Below, piece after piece: positions 11,861 to 22,411 of a DNA stretch of 64,000 bases. Each line of letters starts with the position of its first letter. Position 1 is the stretch's first letter. The DNA lies in the NCBI GenBank assembly GCA_027257055.1, contig JAPVLO010000059.1, positions 4,588,001 through 4,652,000 on the forward strand. The letters run 5' to 3'. The notes beneath the pieces are model-generated. The model did no database searches, was not told where the DNA came from, and was given only the letters and a program-made list of their open reading frames with translations. The position numbers and the translations under genes are program-made. The stretch comes from Cephalopachus bancanus (taxonomy: Eukaryota; Chordata; Mammalia; Primates; Tarsiidae).

Positions 11861-12147
11861 TTTTGTTTTGCTTTTTGAGTCAGAGTCTCACTCTGCCACT
11901 CAGGCTGGAGTGCAGTGGCACAATCATGGCTGCCGTAGCCTCGACCTGCTGGTCTCAGGCAATTTTTCTGCCTCAGTCTCCTGAGTAGCTGGAACTATAG
12001 GCACATGCTACCATACTTGGCTAACTTTTTTAAAGAGACAAAGTCTTGCCGTGTTACCCAGGCTGGTCTCCATCTTCTGAGCTCAGGAAATCCTCTTGCC
12101 TCGGCCTCCCAAAGTGCTGGGACAAGTGTGAGCCATTACTTCCAGCC
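11861..12147 (-). mobile_element. Older Alu (J-like), reverse orientation
   Basis: Full dimer in minus orientation, from an A-rich tail (TTTTGTTTTG on plus) to 'tactTCCAGCC'. It is strongly diverged. On the minus strand its right arm reads 'gaccagcaggtcgaggcta', already like the private right arm of the younger Alus. Confidence 0.9.
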
Positions 12148-12149
12148 AA

Positions 12150-13480
12150 AAATGTCACATCATCAGCATTAATAGCTTTGCATTTCATGAAGATGGAAAG
12201 CAAGTCTGTCTCAGTTTCATTTCTCAGATGATGCAACCTATTGTCAAAGAGATTGCCTTGATTTTTTTGAGTTAGCTTTAGAATTCAACTCAGATGCTCA
12301 AATAGCTATATAATTGACTGCTTTCTCCCAAGGGTCTATGAAAATCAAAACAAAACTGATTTTATAATAAAAGTTGTCAATTATTTTACATTAGATAATA
12401 TGTTGAGTATGAGCAACCTCTTCTATTAGATTAATCAATTAAATCTCAAATAAACAAAAAGACTTTTACAAAACTCCATGAGCAAATATTATAGAGACAT
12501 TTGTTAAGCCCTCTTGCTTTTTTCTTAAGTTTTGATAGACACAGTTCATGTTACAAGAGACAACTGATATGTAACTGATATAATCGCTCTTTGATAAATG
12601 TCGTTTCTTATTTGAGATAAAAATGGCAGTTACTGGCAGAACCTCATAGAGAAAGAGCATGGAAATTGTCAAGAAGCAGCATCAGAAATCAGATTATAAT
12701 TTTCCCTCAGATGCAATATGCATAAGAAGAAAATGTTATATATGTTTAAGGTTTTGGAAACACCTAGGGACTGCTTTGTCTTGGTAAAGAGATGAAGGTC
12801 TAGAAAATACAAAACAAGAAACAATTTAAGCAGGGTGAGGATGAAAGCAATATGATTTCATTTCTGTATCCCTGCTCCTGTAAGTTGATGAGTTTTTGCA
12901 GAGATGAGCGTAGTCTATAAGAAGACGACTGAGTGAATCTATAATTCCTGATTCCAGGGTATGAGAGGTGGAGTATTTTCCCTGCCAGTCTATATACAGC
13001 CTGCCAGCAAGAAATGAGGATAAAGGTAAATTATATCTCTTTGCTGCGTGGCTATGCAGACTTCAAGTGAAAGCTGCTCTGGTCGGTCTGGGCTATTTTC
13101 AGGAATGGCGTCAGAGAGCTCTGCCCTGCCAGACTCAGTACATCAGAGCACTGGTTGCCCCAGCCACATCACTAGTGGTGTGAGATAATCTTAAGAGGAC
13201 CAACCAATGAAGAGTTTCTATTTTCATGGGTAGGCATTTTAATGCATATTATTATTTTACAAACGCTAGTACATCAAAGCTGTGATTTTACAACCACTCC
13301 TTAAAATAAAGATGGGTTAAAAGGTGAGTTGGGAGTTGGCTTAATAATATTAAATCAAGCATCATCCTGGTGGTATTTGGAAATGGCAAAAATCATGAAG
13401 GTGATATATTAATGACTGAAGTCCAGAAAACAATTTTCTTTTTATCCCATTGTTTTGATAATTTCTTTGTTTAGACTTTT
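12150..13480. other. Unassigned intronic sequence
   Basis: AT-rich and no gene. The open frames are short and show no family resemblance. Confidence 0.45.
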
Positions 13481-13579
13481 AGTATTTGCTTCCATTTACA
13501 AGAGAACTATATGCTTAAGGCAGAAAATTTGCAGACATAAAAAAGCACAAATGAAATAATAAAACTCAACCATAATGTT

Positions 13580-14110
13580 ACACCTTCAAATTAAGCACAG
13601 TCAATATTTTGCTATTTGCCCATCTAGTGCTTTTTCCATCCTTCCTCCCCCCCATAAAAATGGGGCTGTACCTGCATACTCTGTGTCATAGGTGTATTTT
13701 CGATTTAGCAATACCTAATGATTATTTTCCCACATGGTAAGCTTTCTTCTTCAACAACTCTTTTTTTATTGCTTTATTGGATAAGGAATATTCCCTTGTA
13801 TGGTTAAATCAAAGTCTAATTATTAATAATGAATCCCCTACTGTTGGAAATTGAGCCTGTTTCCATTTTTTCATGCCATATAAAAGGCTGCAATGAACAT
13901 CTTTAGACTTAACACTCTTGCATATATCTCTAAGTATTTACTGATAACAAATTCCTAAAGACGGAGCTCCTGGATCAAAAGGTTTACCTATTATAAAGGT
14001 ATTTTGCTGCAAATTAACAGAATGAACTAGCAGACTAATAATATATTCCAACAGTAAGTTATGAGACTACCCATTTCTATCACATTTGCAAATAATACCA
14101 TTACCAGTGT
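13580..14110 (-). repeat. Ancient L1 (L1M/ME type), reverse orientation
   Basis: Plus text 'tttgcccatctagtgc', 'tattgctttattggataaggaatattcccttgtatgg', 'aaaggctgcaatgaacatc' and 'cctaaagacggagctcctggatcaaaagg' is the reverse complement of a diverged old L1 3' region. Confidence 0.6.
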
Positions 14111-15190
14111 TGTCTTCTCTTTAAAATATTTTTATTAGCCCATATATTCATGTAACTTAGATTACTAAGGACACAGAAGTCAAAAACCTTATGTTTACAT
14201 TTGTATTTGTATAAATTGATTTGCATTTTTTTGTGGGTATGAATTACCTGTATATTTTCTTTCTCCTAATTTCTACTGATATAAAACCCTGAAACAATAA
14301 TCAGACTTAGGTGTAAGTACAGAACATAATACTAAATGCCTTAATTATCCTTGTCCCAAGAAGTCCTTTCCTTTACCTTTCTTATAATTCTTTTTTTTTT
14401 TTTGGCTAAGGGACAATCATTATTCTAGGGATAGAGGATATTATTTCTTAACATTACTATATTTATTTTTAACTCACAAAAAAAGATGTTGAAGGTAAAA
14501 TGAGTTGAATTAATTCACATTATAAGAAAGAAGAGTAAAAATATGGTCCTGCCACTTAACTCTTTTTAACATGTTCAGAAACACTGAGATAAAACATGAA
14601 ATGGTAGAGCAATGGAATTCCAATGATGCTGACGTCTGAGGAAGCACAGAACATATGCATGATAAACGGCTGCAACAAGAATAATTAATTTCTACAATAA
14701 TTTCATACCTAGCAGGTTTAAGAATACTTGGCTGTCTCTGTAATTTTGGATCTCAGTCATAGCTCAGGTGGGTAATTTTTCAGTCTCTTTGAAACTATGA
14801 CACTTTCTTGTGGTGGACAAGCTGGTGGCCGTGGTGGTAGTAGCAGCTAATGTCATTTGTCTATTCCATTTTAAAACTGACACATAGAAAATAGTGATAT
14901 TTAAAATAAAAAGAACAATTAAGTTTAATTTTATATTGAAATGTATCTGAGAATTCTGAAATACTTCTTGACCCATCAGAGAAGCCCTCTGCCTCCAGAC
15001 TGATAATCAATGTTTTGAATTGAAGTTGGCTGAGAAGAAAATAGGTATCAGGAATATCTTTTAATGTAATACACATACTATATTATAAAATGTTAAACAG
15101 ACTCCTACTTATTAAAACATCCAGAGAATTCTGGGTGATATATAATAGTTGATAAGACACTACCTACTAATTAAAATAATTTTCCATTAT
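14110..15190. other. AT-rich unassigned intronic sequence
   Basis: No gene. A GTGGTGG-rich patch at 14815-14850 and several homopolymer runs are present. Confidence 0.45.
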
Positions 15191-15194
15191 TCAT

Positions 15195-15300
15195 TTATAA
15201 ATTCAGTAAACATTTACTGAGTACTCACTATGTGCCAAGAATTGTTTCAAGCACTGGGAATATTAATGAACAAGGCAAAGCTAAACCACTGGAATCATTC
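15195..15300 (+). repeat. Ancient LINE-derived fragment
   Basis: 'cagtaaacatttactgagtactcactatgtgccaagaattg' is the same widespread pattern seen at 9.7 and 56.8 kb. Confidence 0.5.
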
Positions 15301-15324
15301 TTAGAAGGGGAAAGGCAACAAAAT

Positions 15325-15425
15325 GACCAGGAAGGGAGGCATTTGTTTAAAATGCAGATTCCTGGACTCTACTCTGAGGTTGTAGAATGAGAATCTCTAG
15401 GGCTGAGAGCTGGGAATGTGGATTT
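15325..15425 (+). repeat. MER5-type hAT fragment
   Basis: 'ttaaaatgcagattcctggactctactctgagg' followed by 'gagaatctctagggctgagagctggg' matches the middle of MER5-family elements. Confidence 0.55.
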
Positions 15426-15505
15426 AAATTTTTTTTTAAATTATTTTAAAGATGTGGGGTACAATTCAGGATTAATATACAAATGTTCATTATGTAGGTT
15501 AAAAA
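15425..15505 (-). mobile_element. Very short L1 3'-end insertion, reverse orientation
   Basis: On plus, 'ttaaagatgtggggtacaattcagg' and 'atatacaaatgttcattatgtaggtt' are the reverse complement of the L1 3' end at 7870-7919. Only about 75 bp of L1 plus an A tail is present. Confidence 0.7.
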
Positions 15506-15534
15506 TGCTTCCAAGTGACATTCACTAAAATTCC

Positions 15535-15590
15535 AAAGACCACAAGGTAGGCACTTAATAAATATTTGTTGGATGAATGAATAACAGTAA
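15535..15590 (+). repeat. L2 LINE 3' terminus
   Basis: 'aaggtaggcacttaataaatatttgttggatgaatgaata' is the diagnostic L2 3' end. Confidence 0.65.
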
Positions 15591-16105
15591 AGTTAGATAG
15601 GAAATCAAGATCTAGGATACTTTGCTTCCCCAACCCTCAACCCAGAGGAAAGATAAGCCCATTTTTACATTGGTCCAAGTAGAGCCTCAGCTCTCCTCCT
15701 CAGATCCACTTGGAAATTCATGATGAGACTAACATACGGGTATGATTAATTCGGACCTTGTGCAAGCTTTCTGTTTTAAATAATTACTCTTAATGACCAG
15801 GTACTAAGTCCAGTTGTCTCCCCAGCTGAAGAAGTGCAAACTCCTCAACTGGTAAAACATCAATTATTTTAAAGGCAGAACAATCTTTAGAAAAAAATCA
15901 TTATTTTGATTTTTAGCACTTTTGAAACATGGAAATCAGGCCTTACTCATAAGGCCAACTTGCACATTTGACATAAGCTCAGTGCTTAGTGGCCCTGAGC
16001 CTTTTAGGGACTCACAAAAATGTTTTAATTTTTTTTAATCAGAAGAAAAGCATGAATATACTCTAGGTTGGATCATATTCAATTTTTTATCAGTGTGGTC
16101 ATAAA
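15590..16105. other. CADPS: Unassigned intronic sequence near the CADPS exon
   Basis: No repeat or gene recognised. This is intron downstream of the 333-nt exon. Confidence 0.45.
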
Positions 16106-16107
16106 AT

Positions 16108-16147
16108 ACATTTAATTTTTAATTTTAATTTAATTTTAATTTTTATC
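16108..16147. repeat. (TTTTAA)n-like low-complexity tract
   Basis: Imperfect TTTAATTTTAA units. On the minus strand this is a T/A-rich block starting about 75 nt downstream of the splice donor at 16220. Confidence 0.85.
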
Positions 16148-16219
16148 AAGAAGCCACCCAGAGAAGGCATAATGCAGCTCAGCTTACCCACAGCTCTGGG
16201 CCCAGGTGAGAGACGCCTT

Positions 16220-16221
16220 AC
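16220..16221 (-). other. CADPS: Splice donor of the 333-nt CADPS exon
   Basis: The minus strand reads CAG|GTAAGGCGTCTC, a strong U2-type donor directly after the codon for the last residue of YNACQ. Confidence 0.93.
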
Positions 16222-16554
16222 CTGGCAGGCATTGTACAGGAGCTGGTGTTCAAACTTCTTGATCCCAAGAATGTTTTGGAACATCTCGTAGAGTTGCTCC
16301 TTACTCAGAATCAGCTCCGAGGCCGCGCTGGCCGTCATCCGGGCCTGCTGCTTCCTGGGGTCCTCTTCCCCACGGTAGATGGCATCAAACTTTGCCATCC
16401 AGGAGCTAAGCACAGTTTCCTTGCTGAGGCCATCAATCTCGGGCAGGCTACGCACCCTCTTCTCAATGTGCTTCTTGAAGACCTCCCGAGAGTCGTTGGC
16501 GGAACAGCCCCCACTCTGTACCATGCGGGCTACACGGTCGCTCTTCAGGAAGAC
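16222..16554 (-). CDS. CADPS: CADPS (CAPS1) internal coding exon, 111 codons, phase 0/0
   Basis: This is the next CADPS exon in transcript order. On the minus strand it begins [16 protein letters not shown], continues through [40 protein letters not shown] and [19 protein letters not shown], and ends [11 protein letters not shown]. It encodes the conserved helical N-terminal region shared by CAPS proteins, before the C2, PH and MUN/MHD modules. The acceptor reads TTCTTGCTCAG|GTC and the donor CAG|GTAAGGCG. The length is 333 nt, so the exon is symmetric and its skipping would keep the frame. CADPS1-type residues include [19 protein letters not shown] and DPRKQQARM. The remembered CADPS2 equivalents are SANDF, KKNIEK, SSWIAKYD and DLCKQPNRM. 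There is no frameshift or stop, so it reads as a functional exon and not a retrocopy. A longer open frame runs past both ends only because the adjoining intron happens to lack stops. Confidence 0.97.
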
Positions 16555-16590
16555 CTGAGCAAGAACAGGGCCAGGAAATATGGTAAGAGA
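16555..16590 (-). other. CADPS: Splice acceptor of the 333-nt CADPS exon
   Basis: The minus strand reads TTTCCTGGCCCTGTTCTTGCTCAG before GTCTTCCTG. The pyrimidine tract is shorter and less pure than at the other exon, but the CAG|G context is consensus. Confidence 0.9.
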
Positions 16591-16824
16591 GTTGGCCATG
16601 AAGAGACCAGTTCCCTGGGGCTAGGCACTGAGCCAAACCCCCTCACGTGTATTCCAGGAGGTACCCTGTAGGTCCCATCTTGCTTTACCACCTTACTGCT
16701 GTGCGAACCAGACAAGTTACTTATACATTTTGCTTTTATGTACAAGTATATAAAATGAGAATAACAATTGGACTTACTGAATGGCTGTAAGAAGTAAATG
16801 AGACGATAATATTACGAGAGGCAG

Positions 16825-17040
16825 CATATAGTATACAAATTCTGTGCTCAGGCTGCATGGGTCTTTCTCTGCCACTTAGTGGCTGTGTCTTTGGGCAAGT
16901 TAATCTCTTTGCATCTCAGGTTTCTAATCTACAAAATGGGGATAATAGTAGTCCCTATGAGGATTAAGTGAATTAATGCGTGAAAAGTACTTAAAACAGT
17001 GCCTGGCTTACAGTACATGCCATGAAAGTCATTATTGTTG
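16825..17040 (+). repeat. MIR SINE
   Basis: Well preserved: 'ctttctctgccacttagtggctgtg', 'tgggcaagttaatctcttt', 'aatctacaaaatggggataatagtag', 'gaggattaagtgaattaat' and 'aacagtgcctggcttacag'. Confidence 0.85.
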
Positions 17041-17164
17041 TTATTATTATATGTAAAATACCTGACATGCTATCTGGCATATAGCACTAAATGTTAAGCA
17101 CTATTTGAATCTCATTTTACCTTCTAAATGATACCATAATTGGAATGAAATAAGCATTAGATAA

Positions 17165-17300
17165 TATGCATTTACTTATCTGTCTCCCCTCCTGACATAT
17201 AAGCTCCACATGGGCAAGGACTGTGTCCTTCTTGTTCCCCACAATGTCTTCAGTCCCTAGAAGAGCACCTGGCATTGTAAATGTGAATTAACAATGAATG
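17165..17300 (+). repeat. L2 LINE 3' end
   Basis: 'ataagctccacatgggcaaggactgtgtcc', 'ttgttccccacaatgtcttcag' and 'agcacctggcat' follow the L2 3' consensus. Confidence 0.7.
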
Positions 17301-18155
17301 TAGGTGTTATGTTCAGTCTGTTTTGTAGGTGAAAATCCGAGCCTCTAGAGAGGGGAAGGAACTTGTTCTTGGTAATTCAAATTGTCCGACTATACAGTCT
17401 TTTATTTCACCCTAGTTCCTTCCTTGCCTATAGGGTGCTCCTGCCTGGTAGAGAACTTATTCTGCTTAGTGGAAAACTCCCAATTGTTCTACTGGGCTGC
17501 CCAAGTCCCGAGACCAAGACTTCTATTTAGAATGTTTTGCCTTTGTTCCACTGCCTACCATTCGGGAGCTTATATAAGCTACATGGTTCTGGGGTATAAT
17601 ACATGGCGGTAAAGCTGCTGCTTCATATGCACAGAGAGGAAACATCTGACACTTTTGAGCTGTGCCTTGGTCACACTTCAGAAGGTGCATAAATATCTTT
17701 TAAGAGGTAAAATAATTGTTCATCCCCCTGTCAGATTTCAGAAAATGCCCTTGTTGGTCATGAGATGGTATTGCCTGGGGGACATCTACTGCCTCATGCC
17801 TTTCTTAGGGTGGAGGGATGTGAAAAAGGTAACCTCTGTTTATTGTAGTCTTTAATGAACTAATTTAGAAAGGAAGGCTGAGGGGTTTGCCTTGCAGGGT
17901 AGAGGCCATGGCCCTCTCCTCAGTGCCTTGGAACTGGCACTCACTTGAGACCTTAGAGTTTATTTGAAAATCAATTCTAGAAAAAAGTCTCAAATGAATT
18001 TTCAGGCCTTATGTGCCTTAATGAGCTAAATAATTCACTTGAAAACCTGTAATGCTTAGTCAGATGGTCTCTCCATCTAACCAACATATTATGTGTCTCA
18101 GCTACAGGTATGGATCTCAAAGAGCACCAATGTTTGAGGAAAAGGGAGGAAGTCT
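17300..18155. other. Unassigned intronic sequence
   Basis: No gene. The open frames at 17382-17612 and 17655-17855 show no known domain and lie antisense to CADPS. Confidence 0.45.
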
Positions 18156-18159
18156 CTGG

Positions 18160-18315
18160 AGAGCAGTATAGCATTGTAGCAAGAGCTGTAAGTCATGATC
18201 CCAGGCCAGCTCTGCCACTACCTTGCTGCATGACCTTAGGTAAGTCAATTACCCTCTCTGATTCTCCAATTTCCGGTCTGTTCACTGAAGGAGTTGAACT
18301 GTAAGATTCTGAGGT
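18160..18315 (+). repeat. MIR SINE
   Basis: 'gcagtatagcattgtagcaagagctg' (MIR 5' part), then 'ccagctctgccactaccttgctgcatgaccttaggtaagtc'. Confidence 0.8.
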
Positions 18316-18339
18316 TGTCCTTTTAGCTGTCATGATTAT

Positions 18340-18980
18340 AATCCTCTTCATGAACCTATCCATCCTTTCTTTGGATACTCAGTAGGTGGAAGATACTGTA
18401 GCAGATGCCAGGGACACAATGATGGGGAAAACACAGATTCAGTCCTCATGGAGCATAACAGACATAATCTTAATAATCCCATACAAATATAATTATAATC
18501 TGGAACAAGCACTATCAAGGGAAATTACCATCCATGGGTGCCTACAGTCAGGAATCTATTCAAGTATGCAGTCAAGAAAGCCTTCCTGAAAGAAAACACC
18601 TTTGCAATCATGTGTGAAATGGAGAGAGAGCTACTTTGAGGTATTTAGAGAGAAAGGACAATATGGGTAAAGACCCCATGATGTAACAAAGAGGAGCCAG
18701 TGTGAACCTGGCCATGGAGGGCTGGGAGAGGACTGATGCAAGATGGACAGGGAGGGGCTGGATGGCCAAGGGCATGCAAGGAGCCATTAAGGTTGCTGGT
18801 CTGCATTTGAAGGGCTTTGGAAAGCAACTGAAGGTTTTAAGCTGAGGCATGACACAGTCAAATTCACATTCTCCAGCTTTAATGTGGAAAGCAGATTGAA
18901 GAGAGCCAAGAATAGGCAGAGAGGCCAGTGAGAGGTGCTTGAGGTGTACAGGTAAGTATGATGGTAGCAGAGCACAAAGG
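18340..18980 (+). repeat. Ancient LINE-derived repeat
   Basis: 'tactgtagcagatgccagggacacaatgatggggaa', 'agtcctcatggagcataaca', 'caagaaagccttcctgaaag' and 'gaagggctttggaaagcaactgaagg' are fragments of a widespread mammalian repeat. The family name is uncertain. Confidence 0.45.
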
Positions 18981-19134
18981 GGTTGATTCTTTGTTGTCAG
19001 CTCTAATCAACATCAGAGGTGACTTGGAAACATTCAATCAACAATGAGGCAATACTCTCCTCCCCATCTGTCCACATTAGTGTTCCAAAACCTGGAGTGG
19101 GCCCCAGTTATAAGTTCTCAGCCCCATATTCTTT

Positions 19135-19330
19135 TTCCCAAACCCTCCTGTAGCTGCCATCTGTCATTGCTTTTGTGACAGTCTGGGAAATATCTGATCT
19201 GCAACTAGACTATAAGTTCTAGGAAGGCAGGTTTATAGCTATTTTTTTCTCTTCTTCTTAGTGTCTGAGACAGTGTCTGGCACACAGCTGGTGCTTAGTA
19301 AAGATTTGTTAAATGAGTAAATGAATAATA
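19135..19330 (+). repeat. L2 LINE 3' end
   Basis: Ends 'agacagtgtctggcacacagctggtgcttagtaaagatttgttaaatgagtaaatgaataa', a typical L2 terminus after 'actataagttctaggaaggcagg'. Confidence 0.75.
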
Positions 19331-19503
19331 ATAGCAAAGCAGACTTCTCTGGCAAAGAGCCTATTGAGCAAGACTATATCTGGATGGGGACAAGAAGGTT
19401 AAGGGGAAACAAGCAGACACAATAGACTGCTCTTTCAAGACAAAAGACTTAGGCTAGATTTTCCATGGGACCCTATAACAAGGAGTAAGAAATAAAGATG
19501 TTC

Positions 19504-19786
19504 GGCCAGGCATGGTGGCTTGTGCCTGTAATCCCTTTAAGAGGATTGCTGGAGCCCAGGAGTTTGAGACCAGCATGGGCAACACAGCCAGATCTCATCT
19601 CAAAAAAATCAAAAAATTAGCTGGGCATGGGGGCATGTGGCTGTAATCCCAGCTACTCAGGAGGATGAGTTGGAAGGATCACCTGAGCCTAGGAGGTCAA
19701 GGCCGCAGTGAGTTGTGATTATGCCACTGTACTCTAGCCTGGGTGACAGAGTGAGACCCTGACTCAAGTAAAAACAAAACAAAACA
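19504..19786 (+). mobile_element. Older Alu (J-like) with a deletion in its left arm
   Basis: Starts 'ggccaggcatggtggcttgtgcc'. The left arm lacks part of the segment after 'taatccc'. The right arm ends in an A/C-rich tail (AAAACAAAACAAAACA). It is flanked on the left by 'aagaaataaagatgtt' (19487-19502), matched at 20070-20086 beyond the next Alu. Confidence 0.9.
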
Positions 19787-20071
19787 CCTGTAATCCCGTG
19801 CTTTGGGAGGCTGAGGTGAGTGGATTGCCTGAGCCCGCGGGTTCGAAACTGGCCTGGGCAACTTGGCGAGACCTCATCTCTACAATAAATCAAAAAATCA
19901 GCCGGGCATGGTAGCGCATGCCTGTAATTCCAGCTACTTGGAAGGCTGAGGCAGAAGGATCGCCGGAGCCCACCAGGTGGCGGCTACAGTGGCCGGGAGC
20001 GGACACTGCACTCCATCTGGGTGACAGAGTGAGACTCCAACTCAAAACAAACAAACAAACAAACAAACAAA
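19787..20071 (+). mobile_element. Younger lineage-specific Alu inserted in the tail of an older Alu
   Basis: Begins abruptly at 'cctgtaatcccgtgc', lacking about 20 bp of the Alu 5' end, and ends in a (CAAA)n tail. It has the private features 'gagcccgcgggttcgaaac' and 'tctctacaataaatcaaaaaatcagcc'. It shares outer flanks with the older Alu at 19504. Confidence 0.92.
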
Positions 20072-20159
20072 GAAATAAGGAATGTTGGTACTCTGGTCCC
20101 AGCTGGTGTTCATAACTGGCTGGGCAGGCCTGAATCCTTGGGCACATCACCTGTATCAC

Positions 20160-20215
20160 ATAGTCCATTCCTTTGTACATAGTAGCCACTCAACAAATAT
20201 TTGCTGAGTCATTAG
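20160..20215 (+). repeat. L2 LINE 3' terminus
   Basis: 'cctttgtacatagtagccactcaacaaatatttgctgagtca' is the L2 end pattern. Confidence 0.65.
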
Positions 20216-20685
20216 TGGAAGACAAGTCACTTAACCTTCATCAACCTCACTTCCCTTTGCTGCCAACAACAAAGAAATCCACCCTTCCTTAGTGAGTATC
20301 AAACTGAAAGGACTTTGAAAAGTAAGGGGATCTACCTGTCCAGTATAAGATATGACTCCTAGCCCCCCAAAAAGAGGGGAGATGAATGGAGTGTCAAGAG
20401 TGTGGAGGAAGGAGGCTGAAGACTGAGGATACAGGAATGATGAAGTGTCCAGAGGAGGCAAGGCAGCCAGAGGGAGAGAAGGTGGCAGTAAGAAACTCAT
20501 TTTCCAGGTACATTATCTGTCTTGGCTTCTCAGTCAAAGAGAACATAGGACCTGGGCCAGCCTCACCCTACAATGAATATAGACAATAAGTACTGATGTG
20601 CTTGTGTGTCTCCAAAACAACCACTGAAACCGATTTGTATGGGAATTCTGTCTGTATTTGTGCGTATGTGTGTCTATTGCTGTTT

Positions 20686-20706
20686 TTGTGTGTGTGTGTG
20701 TGTGGT
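20686..20706. repeat. (TG)n microsatellite
   Basis: About nine TG units after TTTTTG, with shorter GT-rich text upstream. Confidence 0.9.
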
Positions 20707-21100
20707 TGTCACAAGAGACTTCAACGCCAGGCACAGTTCTATTTGGACACATCTATAAATCCTCCCTACTTTTCTGCTAACTTCCAGACAGATCATAATG
20801 AGAGATGGAAGATAAACAAATAAAAATGGAATTGAGAAGGGCAGTCAGTTCAGCAACTTGACCTCATTTATCAGTCCTTCCCTCTATCCCAGAACCAGGC
20901 AACCTCAAGTTTGTTTTAGAAACATATAAACACTTCAGTACTTAGTGGCTCTTCATGTTACAGGTGAGACTAGCTTAGCTTCCGTTTTCCTGCTAATGGA
21001 CTGAGAAGCCAGAACAGATCTTTTCTTTCTTTGATAAAAAACGTATCTTTCCAACATAAATAAGAAAAATACCTAGATATTAGAGTCAATAAGATTTTAA

Positions 21101-21415
21101 GCCAGATTTGGTGGCTCAGCCTGTAATCCCGCACTTTGGGAGGCGAAGGTGAGTGAATTGCCTGAGCCTGCGGGTTTGAGATCCGCCCGCGGGTTCGAGA
21201 CTGGCCTGGGCAACTTGGCGAGACCTCATCTCTACAATAAATTAAAAAAAAATAGCCGGTTGTGGTAGTGCACGCCTATAGTACCAGTTACTTGGAAGGC
21301 TGAGGTGGAAGGATCGCTGGAGCCCGGAAGGTCAAGGCTGCAGTGGCTGGGAGCGGCCGCTGCACTCCAGTCTGGGTGACAGAATGAGACTCCAACTCAG
21401 AAAAAAAAAAAAAAA
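21101..21415 (+). mobile_element. Lineage-specific Alu with a duplicated B-box segment
   Basis: Full dimer from 'gccagatttggtggctcagcc' to a 15-bp A tail. In the left arm a 19-bp unit is present twice in tandem (21169-21187 and 21188-21206), each carrying a GGGTTyGAGA B-box core. Flanks 'agattttaa' and 'ggattttaa' suggest a short target-site duplication. Confidence 0.92.
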
Positions 21416-21475
21416 GGATTTTAAAACACACAAACAAATCTGGTTGCTATTAAGAACAACTACTGTAATACTATA

Positions 21476-22411
21476 CCCACAGACTGGGAAAAAGTATTTG
21501 CCAACTCCATGTCTGACAAAGGCCTAACATCTTGGATCTATAAGAAACTCAAACATACAAACAACCCCATTACAAATTGGGCGAAAGATATGAACAGACA
21601 CTTCTCAAAAGAAGACATATGAGTGGCCAACAGACACATGAAGAAATGTTCAACCTCACTAATCATCAAGGAGATGCAAATTAAAACTACACTGAGATAC
21701 CACCGAACTCCAGTCAGAATAGCCATTATCAATAACTCAAAAAATAACAGATGCCGGAGAGGATGTGGTGAAAAGGGAACACTTCTACACTGATGGTGGG
21801 AGTGTAAACTAGTGCAACCTCTGTGGAAAGCAGTGTGGCGATTCCTAAAAGCTCTAAATATTGACCTCCCATATGACCCCGCAGTCCCCCTACTGGGAAT
21901 ATACCCTGAAGAACTCAAATCACTCTATAAAACAGATACCTGCATATGTATGTTTATCACAGCATTGTTCACAATAGTAAGAACCTGGAACCAACCATGC
22001 TGTTCATCAGAAGAGGACTGGATTAAAAAAATGTGGTACATATACATGATGGAATACTACGCAGCCATAAAAAAGAACAAAATCATAAATTTCGCAGCAA
22101 CCTGGATGGAACTAGAGTTTATAATACTGAGTGATCTCTCACAGAAACAAAGATCTGAATATCACATGTTCTCATTCATAAGTGAACCTTGAACATCTAT
22201 CGTAATACTATAAGAAAAAGATTGACAGTGGCGGGAAACTATGGGGGGGCAGGGAGGGGCAGGAAGGTAGGATTAACGGTAGTCAATAATCTGTCTGGGG
22301 ATGGGGGGGGCACCCTTATCAACAAGGGTGCCTGAATGATGCATATTTGTATACCTAACCCTTAACTGTACCCCAGAATTTTAAAATAAAAAATATGTTT
22401 AATTAAAAAAA
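21476..22411 (+). mobile_element. L1 3' portion: ORF2 C-terminus and first G-rich 3' UTR
   Basis: A 5'-truncated L1. Starting at 'agactgggaaaaagtatttgcc', it encodes decayed ORF2 C-terminal text. Frame 21812-22192 reads [30 protein letters not shown] and KKMWYIYMMEYYAAIKKNK, the usual conserved C-terminal block. A premature stop lies at about 21620 and the ORF ends near 22190. The 3' UTR (22212-22395) has G-runs at 22243-22262 and 22297-22310, a hairpin at 22311-22330, and the end 'gtatacctaacccttaactg' with an A-rich tail. Confidence 0.85.
22311..22330 (+). other. Small hairpin in the L1 3' UTR
   Basis: CACCCTT-ATCAAC-AAGGGTG forms a 7-bp perfect stem with a 6-nt loop. The second 3' UTR copy (about 22498-22520) has lost the pairing. 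Confidence 0.6.

Larger units (their letters stand above)
1..16221 (-). other. CADPS: CADPS downstream intron (partial, at least 16.2 kb)
   Basis: The next expected coding segment, starting LDNPDEQAAQIRREL in known CAPS1, is not found below 16222. The intron therefore continues past the left edge of the window. Confidence 0.85.

Noticed and set aside
16222..16554. Processed pseudogene of CADPS
   Set aside because: Two exons sit in the right order with intact GT-AG sites, a 12.7 kb intron between them, no frameshift and no poly-A tail.
16246..16671. 141-codon open frame on the plus strand
   Set aside because: It is the antisense of the CADPS exon at 16222-16554. The minus-strand reading has splice sites and a known protein match; the plus reading has neither.
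19890..20189. 99-codon minus-strand frame (and similar frames at 7927, 24003, 37486, 42623)
   Set aside because: All are antisense translations of Alu elements.
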